A stretch of DNA of 64,000 nt from Candidatus Zixiibacteriota bacterium (GCA_022571845.1 JACZXB010000003.1:124001-188000); one strand, 5' to 3'; shown: positions 42,736 to 52,813, counted from the first letter of the stretch. Program-made: numbers and translations. The notes: generated from the sequence alone by a model not told the origin.

Positions 42736-45336
42736 ATGAATCGCAAGAATCCGGAAAACGATGATACGCAAACACGAATCTTGTTAACTAAGGGCACTGT
42801 GGTTGAGCATTACCGGATAGTTGAGAAAATCGGCGCCGGCGGCATGGGCGAGGTCTATCTGGCTGAGGACACCAAACTGGGTCGTAAAGTTGCCTTAAAG
42901 TTCTTAGCTGATCAATTTTCTTCTGACCAGTCTGCACGCGACCGATTTACTCGCGAAGCCCAGGCAGTAGCGGCCATTGATCATCCTAATATTGTATCTG
43001 TCTATGAAGTAAATGAGTTTAAGGACCGTCCGTATTTTGTGATGCAGTACATAGAAGGAAAGTCCATCAAGGATGTCATCAAAGGGAATCAACCGCGAAT
43101 GTCTGAGATAATCCGGCTGGCAATTCAGATATGCGAGGGTCTTCAGGCAGCGCACAATAAAGGGATAGTACACAGGGATATAAAACCATCCAATATACTG
43201 ATTGACAAGGATGGCCGCGCCAGGATTTTGGATTTTGGTCTGGCCAGAATAAGGGGAATGGATAAATTGACCAGGACAGGTACTACCCTGGGGACGCTTT
43301 CCTATATGTCACCTGAACAGGTTCAGGCTAAAGAAACTGACCATCGCTCTGATATTTTCTCATTTGGGGTGGTGCTCTATGAGATGATAACCGGCCAGCG
43401 GCCGTTTGGAGGCGACAGCGCCGCGGCAATTTTGCACGCTATCACGTATGATGAGGTTGAACCGTTGGCCAGGTTTAAGTCGGGTGTAACCGATAAGCTG
43501 CAGCAAATTGTAAACAAAGCCCTGCAAAAAGAGCAGTCATTGCGCTATCAGACTGCGGCCGATATGCGGGCAGATTTAGAACGGGTAACAGCCGCAGAAT
43601 ATCCCAAGCAAAAATCAAAGGCAGTTATGACAATTACCGCCGGGATAATACTCTTAATTGCGATGGGCACATACTTTATATTTTCAACCTTTTTGGCTAA
43701 GACTACGCCTGAAGCCAGCTCGCCCAAGAGAATAGTGGTATTGCCGTTTGAAAATCTTGGAGCAGTCGAAGACGAATATTTTGCGGACGGCATCACCGAT
43801 GAAATAGCTTCTCACCTGGCATCTGTTTCAAAACTGGGAGTGATTTCACGCACTAGTGCCGTAAAATATAAGAATACCAACAAGGGCTTACCTGAAATAG
43901 CCCGGGAACTGGGCGTTAATTACGTATTGGAAGGGACAATTCGCTGGGACAAAAGCGGTGATACTGACAGAGTGCGAATCAGCGCCTGGCTCATAAATGT
44001 TTCCGACGATACCCATCTCTGGGCAGAAAACTACGAGTGGGCACTTACCCAGATTTTTGCAGTTCAGCAAGAGATTGCCCTCGAAATTGTAAACGCATTA
44101 AATGTGACCTTGAGCGAAACTGAAGTGAAAGCATTCGGGGAAGTACTGACATTGAGTATGGCCGCCAACGATTTTTATATGCGAGGGAATGATCGTTTCT
44201 ACCGCGGCTGGGAAAGAATTGATCTGGAAACAGCGGGCCAGTTCTATGGCAAGGCTATAGAACTGGATTCAAATTTTGCCGAAGCATACGCAATGCTGTC
44301 ACGGGTTCATTCCAGTATCTACTGGGAATATTATGACAGGTCTGAAGAACGGTGCCAGAATGCTTTTGATAATGCAATTCAAGCGATTGAATTAAGTACA
44401 AAGAGTCCAAAAAGTTACGCTGCGCTGGGCTATTACTATTATCATTGCCTGCGCGAATATGACAACGCCTTGGTCCAGTTCCGAAAGGGACTGACAATAG
44501 ATCCAAATAACAGCAATCTATACTCTGCCATAGCAGCCGTTCAGATTAGGCAGAGCAAGATACTCGAATCTTTAGAGAATCAAGAACAGGCACTTTCCCT
44601 GAACCCGCTTTCACACATAATCACATTCGATATTGCGGTCACATTGGGAATATTGCGCAGATTTGAGGAAGCTGACAAAAAATTGCAGACGACAATTGAC
44701 CTCGCACCGGATCTTAGTATTGCTCATGTTTATCGGGCCTGTCTGCCAATTCTAAGAGCCGGAGACATAGCCGAATCTGAAAGAATTTTGCGTGATGCCA
44801 TGAATCTTACAAATCTGGGAGAATCCAGATATTACTGGTGGCTGCTCAAAATGATTAATGTCACACCGGAGATGACTCTTTTGTTACCCAATACGGACAC
44901 AGTTGCATACTACTTATTTAAAGCTCAGCACAACCGTATAAACGGGGAAACGGAACATGAAAAAATTTATGCAGACTCTGCCAAAAATATTTTGAGTCGC
45001 AAGCTTGAAGAGGCCAGGGATGATGCTTGGTTTCATAGTTCGTTAGGCTTGGCATATGCCGGGCTGCGACTGCAGGATTCGGCAATAGCACACGGCAAAA
45101 ATGCACTTGATTTATTATCAATCTCAGATGACTATTTTGACTCCCCATTTTTACTTTTCAACTTTGCCGAAGTTCTTGTTATATTCGATTTACACGATGA
45201 AGCCTTAGAACAGCTTGAACTGATAATGAGTATGCCCGGGTTTATTTCGCCCTCTTATTTGAAAATAGATCCATTGTGGGAATCGTTGCGACAATATCCA
45301 AGATTTAAGGCTCTTATAGAAGACAACGAAACATAA
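42736..45336 (+). CDS. Transmembrane Ser/Thr kinase with FlgO/TolB-like and TPR region
   Basis: This 866-residue protein has a PknB-type kinase at about residues 25-285 (Gly-rich 'GAGGMGEV', 'VALKFL', 'HRDIKPSN', 'DFGLA', 'SPEQ'), one membrane segment (about 297-320, 'VMTITAGIILLIAMGTYFIFS'), a FlgO/adenylate-cyclase-associated domain (about 335-450: 'IVVLPFENLG', 'FADGITDEIASHLA', 'LEGTIR', 'DTHLWAENYE') and helical TPR repeats to the end. Kinases with this layout sense extracytoplasmic signals. The next gene, a close paralogue, starts three bases after its stop, indicating an operon from tandem duplication. Confidence 0.9.
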   Translation: MNRKNPENDDTQTRILLTKGTVVEHYRIVEKIGAGGMGEVYLAEDTKLGRKVALKFLADQFSSDQSARDRFTREAQAVAAIDHPNIVSVYEVNEFKDRPYFVMQYIEGKSIKDVIKGNQPRMSEIIRLAIQICEGLQAAHNKGIVHRDIKPSNILIDKDGRARILDFGLARIRGMDKLTRTGTTLGTLSYMSPEQVQAKETDHRSDIFSFGVVLYEMITGQRPFGGDSAAAILHAITYDEVEPLARFKSGVTDKLQQIVNKALQKEQSLRYQTAADMRADLERVTAAEYPKQKSKAVMTITAGIILLIAMGTYFIFSTFLAKTTPEASSPKRIVVLPFENLGAVEDEYFADGITDEIASHLASVSKLGVISRTSAVKYKNTNKGLPEIARELGVNYVLEGTIRWDKSGDTDRVRISAWLINVSDDTHLWAENYEWALTQIFAVQQEIALEIVNALNVTLSETEVKAFGEVLTLSMAANDFYMRGNDRFYRGWERIDLETAGQFYGKAIELDSNFAEAYAMLSRVHSSIYWEYYDRSEERCQNAFDNAIQAIELSTKSPKSYAALGYYYYHCLREYDNALVQFRKGLTIDPNNSNLYSAIAAVQIRQSKILESLENQEQALSLNPLSHIITFDIAVTLGILRRFEEADKKLQTTIDLAPDLSIAHVYRACLPILRAGDIAESERILRDAMNLTNLGESRYYWWLLKMINVTPEMTLLLPNTDTVAYYLFKAQHNRINGETEHEKIYADSAKNILSRKLEEARDDAWFHSSLGLAYAGLRLQDSAIAHGKNALDLLSISDDYFDSPFLLFNFAEVLVIFDLHDEALEQLELIMSMPGFISPSYLKIDPLWESLRQYPRFKALIEDNET

Positions 45337-45338
45337 AT

Positions 45339-48326
45339 ATGAGCGAAGAGCAAAACGACAGAACCCAGACACACGTAGTGCTGACCAAAGGCACAACCAT
45401 ATCACAATATCGCATCATAGAGCGCATTGGCGTCGGCGGCATGGGCGAGGTTTATCTGGCCGAAGACAGAAAGCTCGACCGAAGAGTAGCCCTTAAATTC
45501 CTTTCATTTCAGCATAGCCAAAACGAAGATTTAAAAGTGCGCTTTAGGCGTGAAGCTCAGGCGGTGGCCAAGCTCAGCCATCCTAACATTGTTCACATCT
45601 ACGAAGTGGGTGAATATCAGAATAGGCCATATTTTGTTATGGAGCACATCGAAGGGGAATCGCTGCACCATTATGCGCACGATGAGACCTTGTCAGTAGG
45701 CGAAATTATCACAATCGCTATCGGAATCTGTGGAGGTTTAAACAAAGCCCACCAGCTGGGAATTGTCCATCGCGATATCAAGACTTCGAATATAGTACTT
45801 GACAGTGACGGCCACCCCAAGATTCTTGATTTCGGTCTGGCGACCATCTCAGGGCAGGAAAAGTTAACCAAAGAAGGCTCAACTATTGGTACCGTGGCCT
45901 ATATGTCCCCCGAAAGAGCCGAAGGCAGAAAATCCGACCATCGTTCGGATTTATTCTCGTTTGGTGTTGTGCTCTATGAGCTGATTGCGGGTCGAACGCC
46001 ATTTCGGAGAGACTCAGAAGCCGCTACCATGAATGCTATTGTTAATGATATTCCTGAGCCGATGGCGCGCTACCGCTCCGGCGTTCCCGACGGCATTCAG
46101 CAGATAATCGATAAACTGCTGGAAAAAGACGCCCGCACCCGCTATCAGACAGCTGCCGACGTCGGGGCAGATTTGATACGAGAAAAACGAATGCTCGACT
46201 CCGGTGATATTAGCTCTGCCTCCCGTTCTATCTCAGGCTTCCGCCGAACTCAGAAATCCGGTTTGAAAAAATGGATTCTGTCAGGAACATCGCTGGCGCT
46301 TATCATTACTCTGGTTCTGGTATTAAAGCCCTGGAAATTTACAGTAGATGCTACCGATGAAGCAGTGGCAGCTGAAAACCGTCTGGCCGTGATGTATTTT
46401 GATAACTTAGTTGACCCCACAGACTCAACCCGCTTAGGTGAAATTGTCACCAATTTGCTTATTACTGATTTATCAGAATCAAAACATCTGCGCGTTGTCT
46501 CCAGTCAGCGCATGTTCGACATTTTGAGACAGCTTGGTAAAGAAGGCAGCCGCAATATAGACAGAGAAACAGCCTCGCAGGTGGCGCTGAAAGCCGGGGC
46601 AACCTGGATGCTGACCGGAACTATTCTTCAGATGCAGCCGAAGGTGGTAATCACCGCCCAGATTATTAATGTTAAGAGCGGTCAGATTGAAGCCTCACAG
46701 CGCTCGGCAGCGGTGGATAACGAGGATATTTTTGCTCAGGTGGATAAATTGTCTGCTAAAATCAGAAACGATCTGGATATCCCTGAGCTGGCTGGTGAAT
46801 CAACGGATAAGAAATTAACTGATGTGACCACCAAATCACCTGAGGCCTACAGGCATTATCTGGAAGGCATTGATTATATCAGGAAACTCTATCGTCGAGA
46901 GGGGCGAGAAAGCCTTGAAAAGGCATTGGAGTATGATTCAACTTTTGCAATGGCCTACTATCAACTGGCCTTCTCATGGATAGGAATCGCCAGAGCCAAA
47001 GCGTTAGATTACATACGAAAGGCAGTCAGATATTCAAATAATACTACGCGACTAGAGAGAATGCATATACTTGTCGCTTCTGACGGGTTCGCCGGGGATA
47101 TAGATGGTGCAATTGCTATGCTAATGAAAATAGTAGAAGAATTTGCCGACAACAAGGAAGCATATGAACGCCTGGGGCAAATTCATATTAATGAAAAAGG
47201 GGAATTAGAAAAAGGAATCAACTTTTTTAAAAAAGCTCTTAAAATTGATCCCGGTGATAAGCTGCTCTACAACAAATTGGCCTATGCTTATAAAGATAGG
47301 CGTGAATATGATAAAGCCATAGATGCCCTGGATAAATACATAGCCATAGCTCCCAATGAACCGAACCCCTACGACTCGCGCGGTGAAATATATATGGCAG
47401 CCGGTAAATTCGACCTGGCGGTGGCAGCTTACCAGCAGGCGCTGGCAAAAGATCCGGGATTTGTAGGCTCACTTAATGCTCTCGTTCGTATATTTACGCA
47501 CCTGAAAGATTACAAGATAGCGGACAGTTGCGCACGGGCTCTTGTCGATGATAATGAAAAAGAAGTTCGTGCGCTCGGAAGGACCGATTTAGTTTACAGT
47601 ATATTGCATCAAGGTAAGTTTGAGCAGGCACTTCAAGTTCTGGACGAGGGAATCGCGGCCGATCAATTGGACGATTTTGAGGGATTCCATCATGTCCTTA
47701 AGCACATCTTTAAAGGCTTCATTAATGCCGAATTGGGACGGTACGAAGAAGCTCTGGAAAACATCAGAGAAGGTCGCCGCATATTGGTACAATCAGAATC
47801 AGGAGACCAAAATGATTTTGTTGATGTCTACGCTTATGTTCTGGCTAGATCAGGTAATGTTTCACAGGCATTGAGACTGTTGGATGAAGCAATGCCCGCA
47901 GTTCTGAAGAAAAAGGATAAATGGGATGAGGCCTTGATTCAGATGAGTTACGGACAAATTGAATTTGCGCGCAAAAATTATGAAAAAGCTATAGAGTACT
48001 ATACAAAAGCTATTCCTATTTTCAAAAGAGCTGCCAGACCGACGGTTGAGTATAATCTTGCCATTGCCTATATAAGAAATTCTCAACCGGAAGAGGCAGT
48101 GCCCCTGTTGGAAAGATTTACGACCCAAATTGAAGGCCTGGCTATGTGGTTTCCGCCGCTTGTAGTTTTAGCACATTATCATTTGGGTACCGCTTACGAA
48201 GCGATGGGTGAAAATGCCAAGGCCGCGCAGCAGTACGAAACTTTTTTGGATATCTGGAAAGAGGCCGACAGTGAACTTGACGAAATGAAAGATGCTGAGA
48301 AACGACTGGCTAATCTTAAGAGTTGA
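45339..48326 (+). CDS. Transmembrane Ser/Thr kinase with FlgO-like and TPR region
   Basis: This 995-residue protein has a kinase domain at about residues 27-285 ('GVGGMGEV', 'VALKFLSF', 'HRDIKTSN', 'DFGLAT', 'SPER'), a membrane segment (about 310-325, 'WILSGTSLALIITLVLVL'), a FlgO-like domain (about 345-470: 'LAVMYFDNL', 'LITDLSESKHLRVVS', 'LTGTILQM') and about ten TPR units. The catalytic lysine and aspartate are present. It lies three bases from the preceding paralogue and probably forms a pair with it. The N-terminal leader 'TQTHVVLTKGT' also matches the kinase at 8189. Confidence 0.9.
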   Translation: MSEEQNDRTQTHVVLTKGTTISQYRIIERIGVGGMGEVYLAEDRKLDRRVALKFLSFQHSQNEDLKVRFRREAQAVAKLSHPNIVHIYEVGEYQNRPYFVMEHIEGESLHHYAHDETLSVGEIITIAIGICGGLNKAHQLGIVHRDIKTSNIVLDSDGHPKILDFGLATISGQEKLTKEGSTIGTVAYMSPERAEGRKSDHRSDLFSFGVVLYELIAGRTPFRRDSEAATMNAIVNDIPEPMARYRSGVPDGIQQIIDKLLEKDARTRYQTAADVGADLIREKRMLDSGDISSASRSISGFRRTQKSGLKKWILSGTSLALIITLVLVLKPWKFTVDATDEAVAAENRLAVMYFDNLVDPTDSTRLGEIVTNLLITDLSESKHLRVVSSQRMFDILRQLGKEGSRNIDRETASQVALKAGATWMLTGTILQMQPKVVITAQIINVKSGQIEASQRSAAVDNEDIFAQVDKLSAKIRNDLDIPELAGESTDKKLTDVTTKSPEAYRHYLEGIDYIRKLYRREGRESLEKALEYDSTFAMAYYQLAFSWIGIARAKALDYIRKAVRYSNNTTRLERMHILVASDGFAGDIDGAIAMLMKIVEEFADNKEAYERLGQIHINEKGELEKGINFFKKALKIDPGDKLLYNKLAYAYKDRREYDKAIDALDKYIAIAPNEPNPYDSRGEIYMAAGKFDLAVAAYQQALAKDPGFVGSLNALVRIFTHLKDYKIADSCARALVDDNEKEVRALGRTDLVYSILHQGKFEQALQVLDEGIAADQLDDFEGFHHVLKHIFKGFINAELGRYEEALENIREGRRILVQSESGDQNDFVDVYAYVLARSGNVSQALRLLDEAMPAVLKKKDKWDEALIQMSYGQIEFARKNYEKAIEYYTKAIPIFKRAARPTVEYNLAIAYIRNSQPEEAVPLLERFTTQIEGLAMWFPPLVVLAHYHLGTAYEAMGENAKAAQQYETFLDIWKEADSELDEMKDAEKRLANLKS

Positions 48327-48768
48327 TAGTAATGCCGGTTGATTGTCACCAACGATTCAAAAACTTTTCGGACGCATGTATTTTGATTCATCGAAGAGGC
48401 AACATTAAGTAACGCACCTAACCTGATTGTTTTTACCGAGTTGCGTTGGAATAGTTTTCTTAGTATATATAAACTGTCAACGATGTTCGTCATCGAAAGA
48501 ATTTTTTGATGGTGTTTAAGGCACGAAGCTCTTTTTTAGATCAAGGCGGTTGATGCGTTTGGCAAAGAAAATGCATCGCTAGAATTAAAATAAATTGGAA
48601 TATCTTTGATTATTGACAAGTTTAAGAACTTTTTTTTAATTTGACATGACTTTCAACAATGATGGATATTTGTCTGAAATGAAAAAGTATGCAATGAGCA
48701 ACGCAAACTCCGGACAGTCACTCATGGCGTGTATTATCCGGAACAACCACTATTAAGGAGGCTCTGTT
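48327..48768. other. Intergenic region upstream of the H1-like gene
   Basis: No gene is seen. It contains a sigma-70-like promoter candidate (48613-48640), a second TTGACA at 48641, and AGGAGG before the H1-like start. Confidence 0.4.
48613..48640 (+). promoter_or_regulatory. Candidate sigma-70 promoter of the H1-like gene
   Basis: TTGACA (48613-48618), 16 bases, then TTTAAT (48635-48640), one mismatch from TATAAT. A second TTGACA follows at 48641-48646 with a weaker GATATT 18 bases on. Confidence 0.45.
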
Positions 48769-49140
48769 ATGGCAAGAGCGAAAAGGAAAACAAAGGCTAA
48801 GCCAAAAAAGAAAACAGCCGCTAAAACCAGAAAAGGTGCGAAAGTCTGGACAGCAGCGCATGTAGCAACGCTGCGCAAGATGTACAAGACTTCGACCAAC
48901 AAGTCGATCGCTCGTGTATTGAGACGAACTGTTGGTTCGGTCGCGGCCAAAGCCCGTTCACTGAAACTAAGAAAGCCTAAAGTTAGAAAGGCTGCTAAGA
49001 AAACTGCCAAGAGAAGAGTAGCAAAGAAAAGACCGGCTAAGAGAAGAACAGCTAAGAGGAAAACAGCCAGGAGAAAACCGGCCAAGCGTAAAGCCAAAGC
49101 ACGTAAACGTCCGAAAGCTCGTTCACGCAAGGAAAGATAA
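48769..49140 (+). CDS. Histone H1-like lysine/arginine-rich DNA-binding protein with central SANT/Myb-like motif
   Basis: This 123-residue protein has an AGGAGG site before its ATG. The flanks are almost only Lys, Arg and Ala ('AKRKTKAKPKKKTAAK' and the tail from about residue 68), like the C-terminal tails of histone H1 and bacterial Hc1-type proteins. The centre (about 26-66, 'VWTAAHVATLRKMYKTSTNKSIARVLRRTVGSVAAKARSLKL') is a SANT/Myb-like helix-turn-helix. It should be an abundant nucleoid-associated protein. The same strand is open in the opposite frame only because of the biased composition. Confidence 0.85.
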   Translation: MARAKRKTKAKPKKKTAAKTRKGAKVWTAAHVATLRKMYKTSTNKSIARVLRRTVGSVAAKARSLKLRKPKVRKAAKKTAKRRVAKKRPAKRRTAKRKTARRKPAKRKAKARKRPKARSRKER

Positions 49141-49161
49141 TCATCTGATTATTTAATTAAA

Positions 49162-49186
49162 GCCCGCCTGTCCGGCGGGCTTTTTT
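49162..49186 (+). terminator. Intrinsic terminator of the H1-like gene
   Basis: GCCCGCC pairs with GGCGGGC around TGTCC and is followed by six T residues. Confidence 0.92.
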
Positions 49187-49256
49187 ATTGGGGGAGACAG
49201 CAATTCTCTTAATAGAACCTAGTCGATCGTACTAACGTATACGTCGGCGCCAAATT

Positions 49257-49916
49257 TTAGTATTTATACGTCGGCGCCCAGCCGTCGGGGCCATTGCCCA
49301 GCATGTCAAACATATGCCAGATTGAACAAAAATCGTCGCCCGGTCCAAAGAAAGCACTTGATACTCTTTTGATTTTTCCGTTTTTGTCTTTACGAAAAGT
49401 CGACATGCCCGGCCAGGGGTCTCCTTTTTCGCTCTGGAAGCCCATATCTTTGGTGAAGTCGCCGCCATCGTTTGAAAGATACTTATAATTCCAATCACGC
49501 GAGGCAGCAAATTCTTTAAGCAGAGCCGGCCGGTCATGCGAGACCAAAGCGAAGCCGGCGCGATTTTCCAGATGCTTGGTAAAGCCGGTGAAGCCATCCG
49601 CCCAGAGAGTACAAAAGCTGCAAGATTTTCCCATATTGTGGATAATAATCAGGTCATCTTTTTTACCGAACAGACTGGAAAGTTTGACCTGTTTTCCGTC
49701 AGGGTCTTTGAAGGTGTAGTCTCTAACCGTTTTGGCGCTAATTTTCCGCCGCAGCCCGGCTACTTTGGTGCGGCTGACCATAAGCTGCTTTTCTGCTCTG
49801 GCCAGTTGTTTTATTAAATCTGTTTTCTTGCTGGCACTAGTCGTTTTCTTCTTTGCTGCAGTTTTCTTTTTAGGAGTGGCAGTTTTTTTAGAACCAGTTT
49901 TCTTTCTTGTCACCAT
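49257..49916 (-). CDS. DUF899 thioredoxin-fold protein with H1-like basic N-terminus
   Basis: The first ~35 of 219 residues are Lys/Thr/Ala-rich ('RKKTGSKKTATPKKKTAAKK'), like the tails of the convergent H1-like protein. Residues about 60-219 match the DUF899 thioredoxin-like family: 'DYTFKDPDGKQVKLSSLFG', 'DLIIIHNMGKSCSFCTLWADG' with a CxxC-like pair, and 'VSSAFFGPGDDFCSIWHMFDML'. The enzyme activity is unestablished for this family; a nucleic-acid-tethered redox protein is an attractive inference. The basic part is in frame with no internal start that would separate it cleanly. Confidence 0.82.
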   Translation of the reverse strand: MVTRKKTGSKKTATPKKKTAAKKKTTSASKKTDLIKQLARAEKQLMVSRTKVAGLRRKISAKTVRDYTFKDPDGKQVKLSSLFGKKDDLIIIHNMGKSCSFCTLWADGFTGFTKHLENRAGFALVSHDRPALLKEFAASRDWNYKYLSNDGGDFTKDMGFQSEKGDPWPGMSTFRKDKNGKIKRVSSAFFGPGDDFCSIWHMFDMLGNGPDGWAPTYKY

Positions 49917-50191
49917 GGTATATTCCTTTCGTTCAATCTAATTTTCGATAGTTGTACTGTCGTACGAATGGTCTATCTAAAAAGTTTCCAAGAGTTGTAT
50001 CCGTTAATTTATCCAAAAGATCAATCTTTTGCAAGACAGCTAGTGGTTGGCTGTTAATAAAAGTGATGCCGGATTATCTTCTATTTTAATTTTCAAAGAA
50101 AGCGCTTGTTATTGAAAAAAGCTGGCTATAATTTAGATTTCTTGGCGGGCCTAACCGATAGGCCGGTCAAAACTTATAAGGAAGCGGGCCG

Positions 50192-50992
50192 ATGGCTTAC
50201 ACAGACACATTACAACGAAGCAGTTTCGGGCAGACTGAGAGGCAAGACAGCTGGTGGATTCAACCGCTGGCCATTTTTCTCGGGTTCTCAGCTTTTATTA
50301 TCTATTCCACCTGGGCGGCCTTTCAGGGGGATAATTACCATTTCGGACCATATCTTTCACCCTTTTACTCGCCAGAGATTTTTGGAGATTCTAGCCACAG
50401 TCTTTTTGGCCCAAAACCGGGCTGGTGGCCGCTCTGGCTGCCTTTTTCGCCAGCCTTTTTGATATTATGGGTGCCGGTAGGTTTTCGCCTTACCTGCTAC
50501 TATTATAGAGGAGCTTATTACAAAGCTTTTTGGGGTGATCCACCGGCATGTGCGGTCGGAGAACCACGTAAGAAGTATCGGGGTGAAGCTTCATTTCCGC
50601 TAATTATACAGAATATTCATAGATACTTTCTCTATCTGGCTTTGATGCTCATAATTTTTCTGACCTATGATGTCTGGAACGCCCTGTGGTTTGTTGATCC
50701 GGCAACCGGGCAGAAAAGCTTTGGACTGGGTATCGGGACATTCGTATTGGCCGCCAACGTTACCCTGCTTAGCTGCTATACCCTCGGCTGTCATTCGCTG
50801 CGTCATTTAGTAGGCGGATTTATGGACAAGTTTTCCGGTTCACCTGTCAGGCTTAAAACATATCAATGTGTCAGCTGCTTAAACAAAAGACATATGTTCT
50901 GGGCCTGGATGAGCCTGATTGTAGTCGGTTTTTCTGACATATATATTCGTCTTTGCGCTATGGGGATCTGGACAGACTGGAGAATTTTATAA
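50192..50992 (+). CDS. sdhC: Succinate dehydrogenase/fumarate reductase membrane anchor (cytochrome b-type)
   Basis: This 266-residue protein has about five membrane helices and an AAGGAAG site before the ATG. Conserved histidines occur in helices ('NIHRYFLYLALML', 'YTLGCHSLRHLVGG') and could ligate haem b. It resembles the single large anchor found with actinobacterial-type complex II rather than the separate SdhC/SdhD pair. It precedes the flavoprotein gene with no gap. It would pass electrons between the iron-sulfur subunit and quinone. Confidence 0.8.
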   Translation: MAYTDTLQRSSFGQTERQDSWWIQPLAIFLGFSAFIIYSTWAAFQGDNYHFGPYLSPFYSPEIFGDSSHSLFGPKPGWWPLWLPFSPAFLILWVPVGFRLTCYYYRGAYYKAFWGDPPACAVGEPRKKYRGEASFPLIIQNIHRYFLYLALMLIIFLTYDVWNALWFVDPATGQKSFGLGIGTFVLAANVTLLSCYTLGCHSLRHLVGGFMDKFSGSPVRLKTYQCVSCLNKRHMFWAWMSLIVVGFSDIYIRLCAMGIWTDWRIL

Positions 50993-52813
50993 TTGTCCAG
51001 TGTTAAAAAATATGAATATGACGTACTGATAATTGGCGCCGGGGGAGCGGGGCTTCGCTCTGCTATTGAAGCTTCTGATGCAGGCGTCAAAGTAGGCGTT
51101 GTCTGCAAATCTCTTCTGGGTAAAGCGCATACCGTAATGGCTGAAGGCGGTGCGGCGGCGGCAATCGGTAACATAGATGAAAAAGATAACTGGAAAATTC
51201 ATTTTGCAGATACAATGCGCGGCGGACAGTATCTCAATAACCCTAAGATGGCCGAAATTCACGCCAAGGAGTCGCCGGCCAGAATTTTTGAACTGGAAGC
51301 CTGGGGAGCCCTCTTTGACCGCACCAAAGATGGAAAAATTTTACAACGTCACTTTGGCGGACACCGCTATCGAAGATTGGCACATGTCGGTGACAGAACC
51401 GGTTTAGAGATGATACGCACGCTGCAGGACCATGGCATCCATCAGGGCATAGACTTCCATATGGAGTGCACAGTTCTGAATTTACTTAAAGACGGCGACA
51501 GAATAGCCGGTGCTTTTGGCTACGACCGCGAAAAAGGTCGTTTTCTAGTTTTTGAAACAAGTGCGGTTGTCCTGGCAACCGGCGGCATCGGCCGGGCTTA
51601 CAAAGTGACTTCTAACAGCTGGGAATATACCGGCGATGGCCAGACCCTGGCCTATGACTGCGGCGCCGAACTTATCGATATGGAATTTGTGCAGTTTCAT
51701 CCGACCGGTATGGTCTGGCCTCCGAGCGTAAAGGGGATTCTTGTCACCGAAGGTGTGCGCGGCGAAGGCGGCGTCTTGCGCAACAGCGAAGGCAGGCGCT
51801 TTATGTTTGATGATATTCCCGAAGCTTACAAGAGTTCGACCGCTGATAGCGAAGAAGAAGCCTGGCAGTACACCATAGGCAACACCGAGGCGCGGCGTCC
51901 TCCGGAATTATTAACCCGCGACCACGTTGCCCGCTGTATAATACGAGAGATAAAAGAGGGGCGCGGATCTCCCCATGGCGGTGTCTTTCTTGACATTGCC
52001 TGGATAAAAGAAAAACTGCCAAATGCCGTCGAGCATATCAAGCGCAAATTGCCAAGTATGTATCACCAGTTTAAGGAGCTGGCAGAAATAGATATCACTA
52101 CCGAGGTGATGGAAGTAGGCCCGACCACCCATTATATCATGGGCGGAGTACGAGTTAACGCAGAAACGCAGATGACCAACGTTCCGGGACTCTTTGCAGC
52201 TGGCGAAGTGGCAGCTGGTCTCCACGGCGCTAATCGGTTAGGCGGAAATTCTCTTTCAGATTTGCTGGTCTTCGGACGTCGCTCAGGAGAATTCGCGGCA
52301 AAATTTTCCAAAGAAAACGGCAAAGCAGCCATCGACGACAGACAAGTTCAGTCTGCTACCAGAGCCGCGCTGGCTCCGTTTGAACGTGCCGGCGGTTCCG
52401 GTGGCAGTGGGGTCTATCAGGTGCAGCAGGAACTTCAGGATTCAATGCAGAGCTTAGTTGGTATTGTTCGTACTGAGAGTGAATTAAAAGAAGGCTTGGA
52501 AGTCATAAGCCGCTTAAAAGAGCGGTCCAAAGTTGTTGGTGTCGAAGGAAACCGTGAGTACAATCCCGGCTGGCATACTGCTTTGGACCTTCATAATCTG
52601 ATGACAATCTCTGAAGCAATCGCCCGTTGTGCACTCATGCGTAAGGAAAGTCGCGGGGCGCATTTCCGGCTGGATTTCCCTGACAAAAGCGAAGGATTTG
52701 CCGAAATAATTATGGTCATCAGTAAAGACGCCGACGGCCTGATGCAGGTTAATAGTGAAGCGATAGTGCCTTTGACTGAAGAACATAAGCAGATAATAGA
52801 AGATAATAAGTAG
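50993..52813 (+). CDS. sdhA: Succinate dehydrogenase/fumarate reductase flavoprotein subunit
   Basis: The TTG start directly follows the anchor gene stop. The 606-residue flavoprotein has an FAD dinucleotide fold ('VLIIGAGGAGLRSAIEAS'), the covalent-FAD region 'KAHTVMAEGGAAAAIGN' with its histidine, 'ATGGIGRAYKVTSNSWEYTGDG', 'MEFVQFHPTGM' and the active-site stretch 'TEGVRGEGGVLRN' and 'HYIMGGVRVN'. It oxidises succinate to fumarate, or the reverse, at the cytoplasmic face of the membrane. The operon order anchor-A-B is typical. The direction of use cannot be read from sequence. Confidence 0.95.
   Translation: MSSVKKYEYDVLIIGAGGAGLRSAIEASDAGVKVGVVCKSLLGKAHTVMAEGGAAAAIGNIDEKDNWKIHFADTMRGGQYLNNPKMAEIHAKESPARIFELEAWGALFDRTKDGKILQRHFGGHRYRRLAHVGDRTGLEMIRTLQDHGIHQGIDFHMECTVLNLLKDGDRIAGAFGYDREKGRFLVFETSAVVLATGGIGRAYKVTSNSWEYTGDGQTLAYDCGAELIDMEFVQFHPTGMVWPPSVKGILVTEGVRGEGGVLRNSEGRRFMFDDIPEAYKSSTADSEEEAWQYTIGNTEARRPPELLTRDHVARCIIREIKEGRGSPHGGVFLDIAWIKEKLPNAVEHIKRKLPSMYHQFKELAEIDITTEVMEVGPTTHYIMGGVRVNAETQMTNVPGLFAAGEVAAGLHGANRLGGNSLSDLLVFGRRSGEFAAKFSKENGKAAIDDRQVQSATRAALAPFERAGGSGGSGVYQVQQELQDSMQSLVGIVRTESELKEGLEVISRLKERSKVVGVEGNREYNPGWHTALDLHNLMTISEAIARCALMRKESRGAHFRLDFPDKSEGFAEIIMVISKDADGLMQVNSEAIVPLTEEHKQIIEDNK

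Noticed and set aside
48753-49130. Antisense 125-residue ORF opposite the H1-like gene
   Set aside because: It is the Leu/Ala-rich mirror of a Lys/Ala-rich gene; the H1-like strand has the ribosome site, promoter and terminator.
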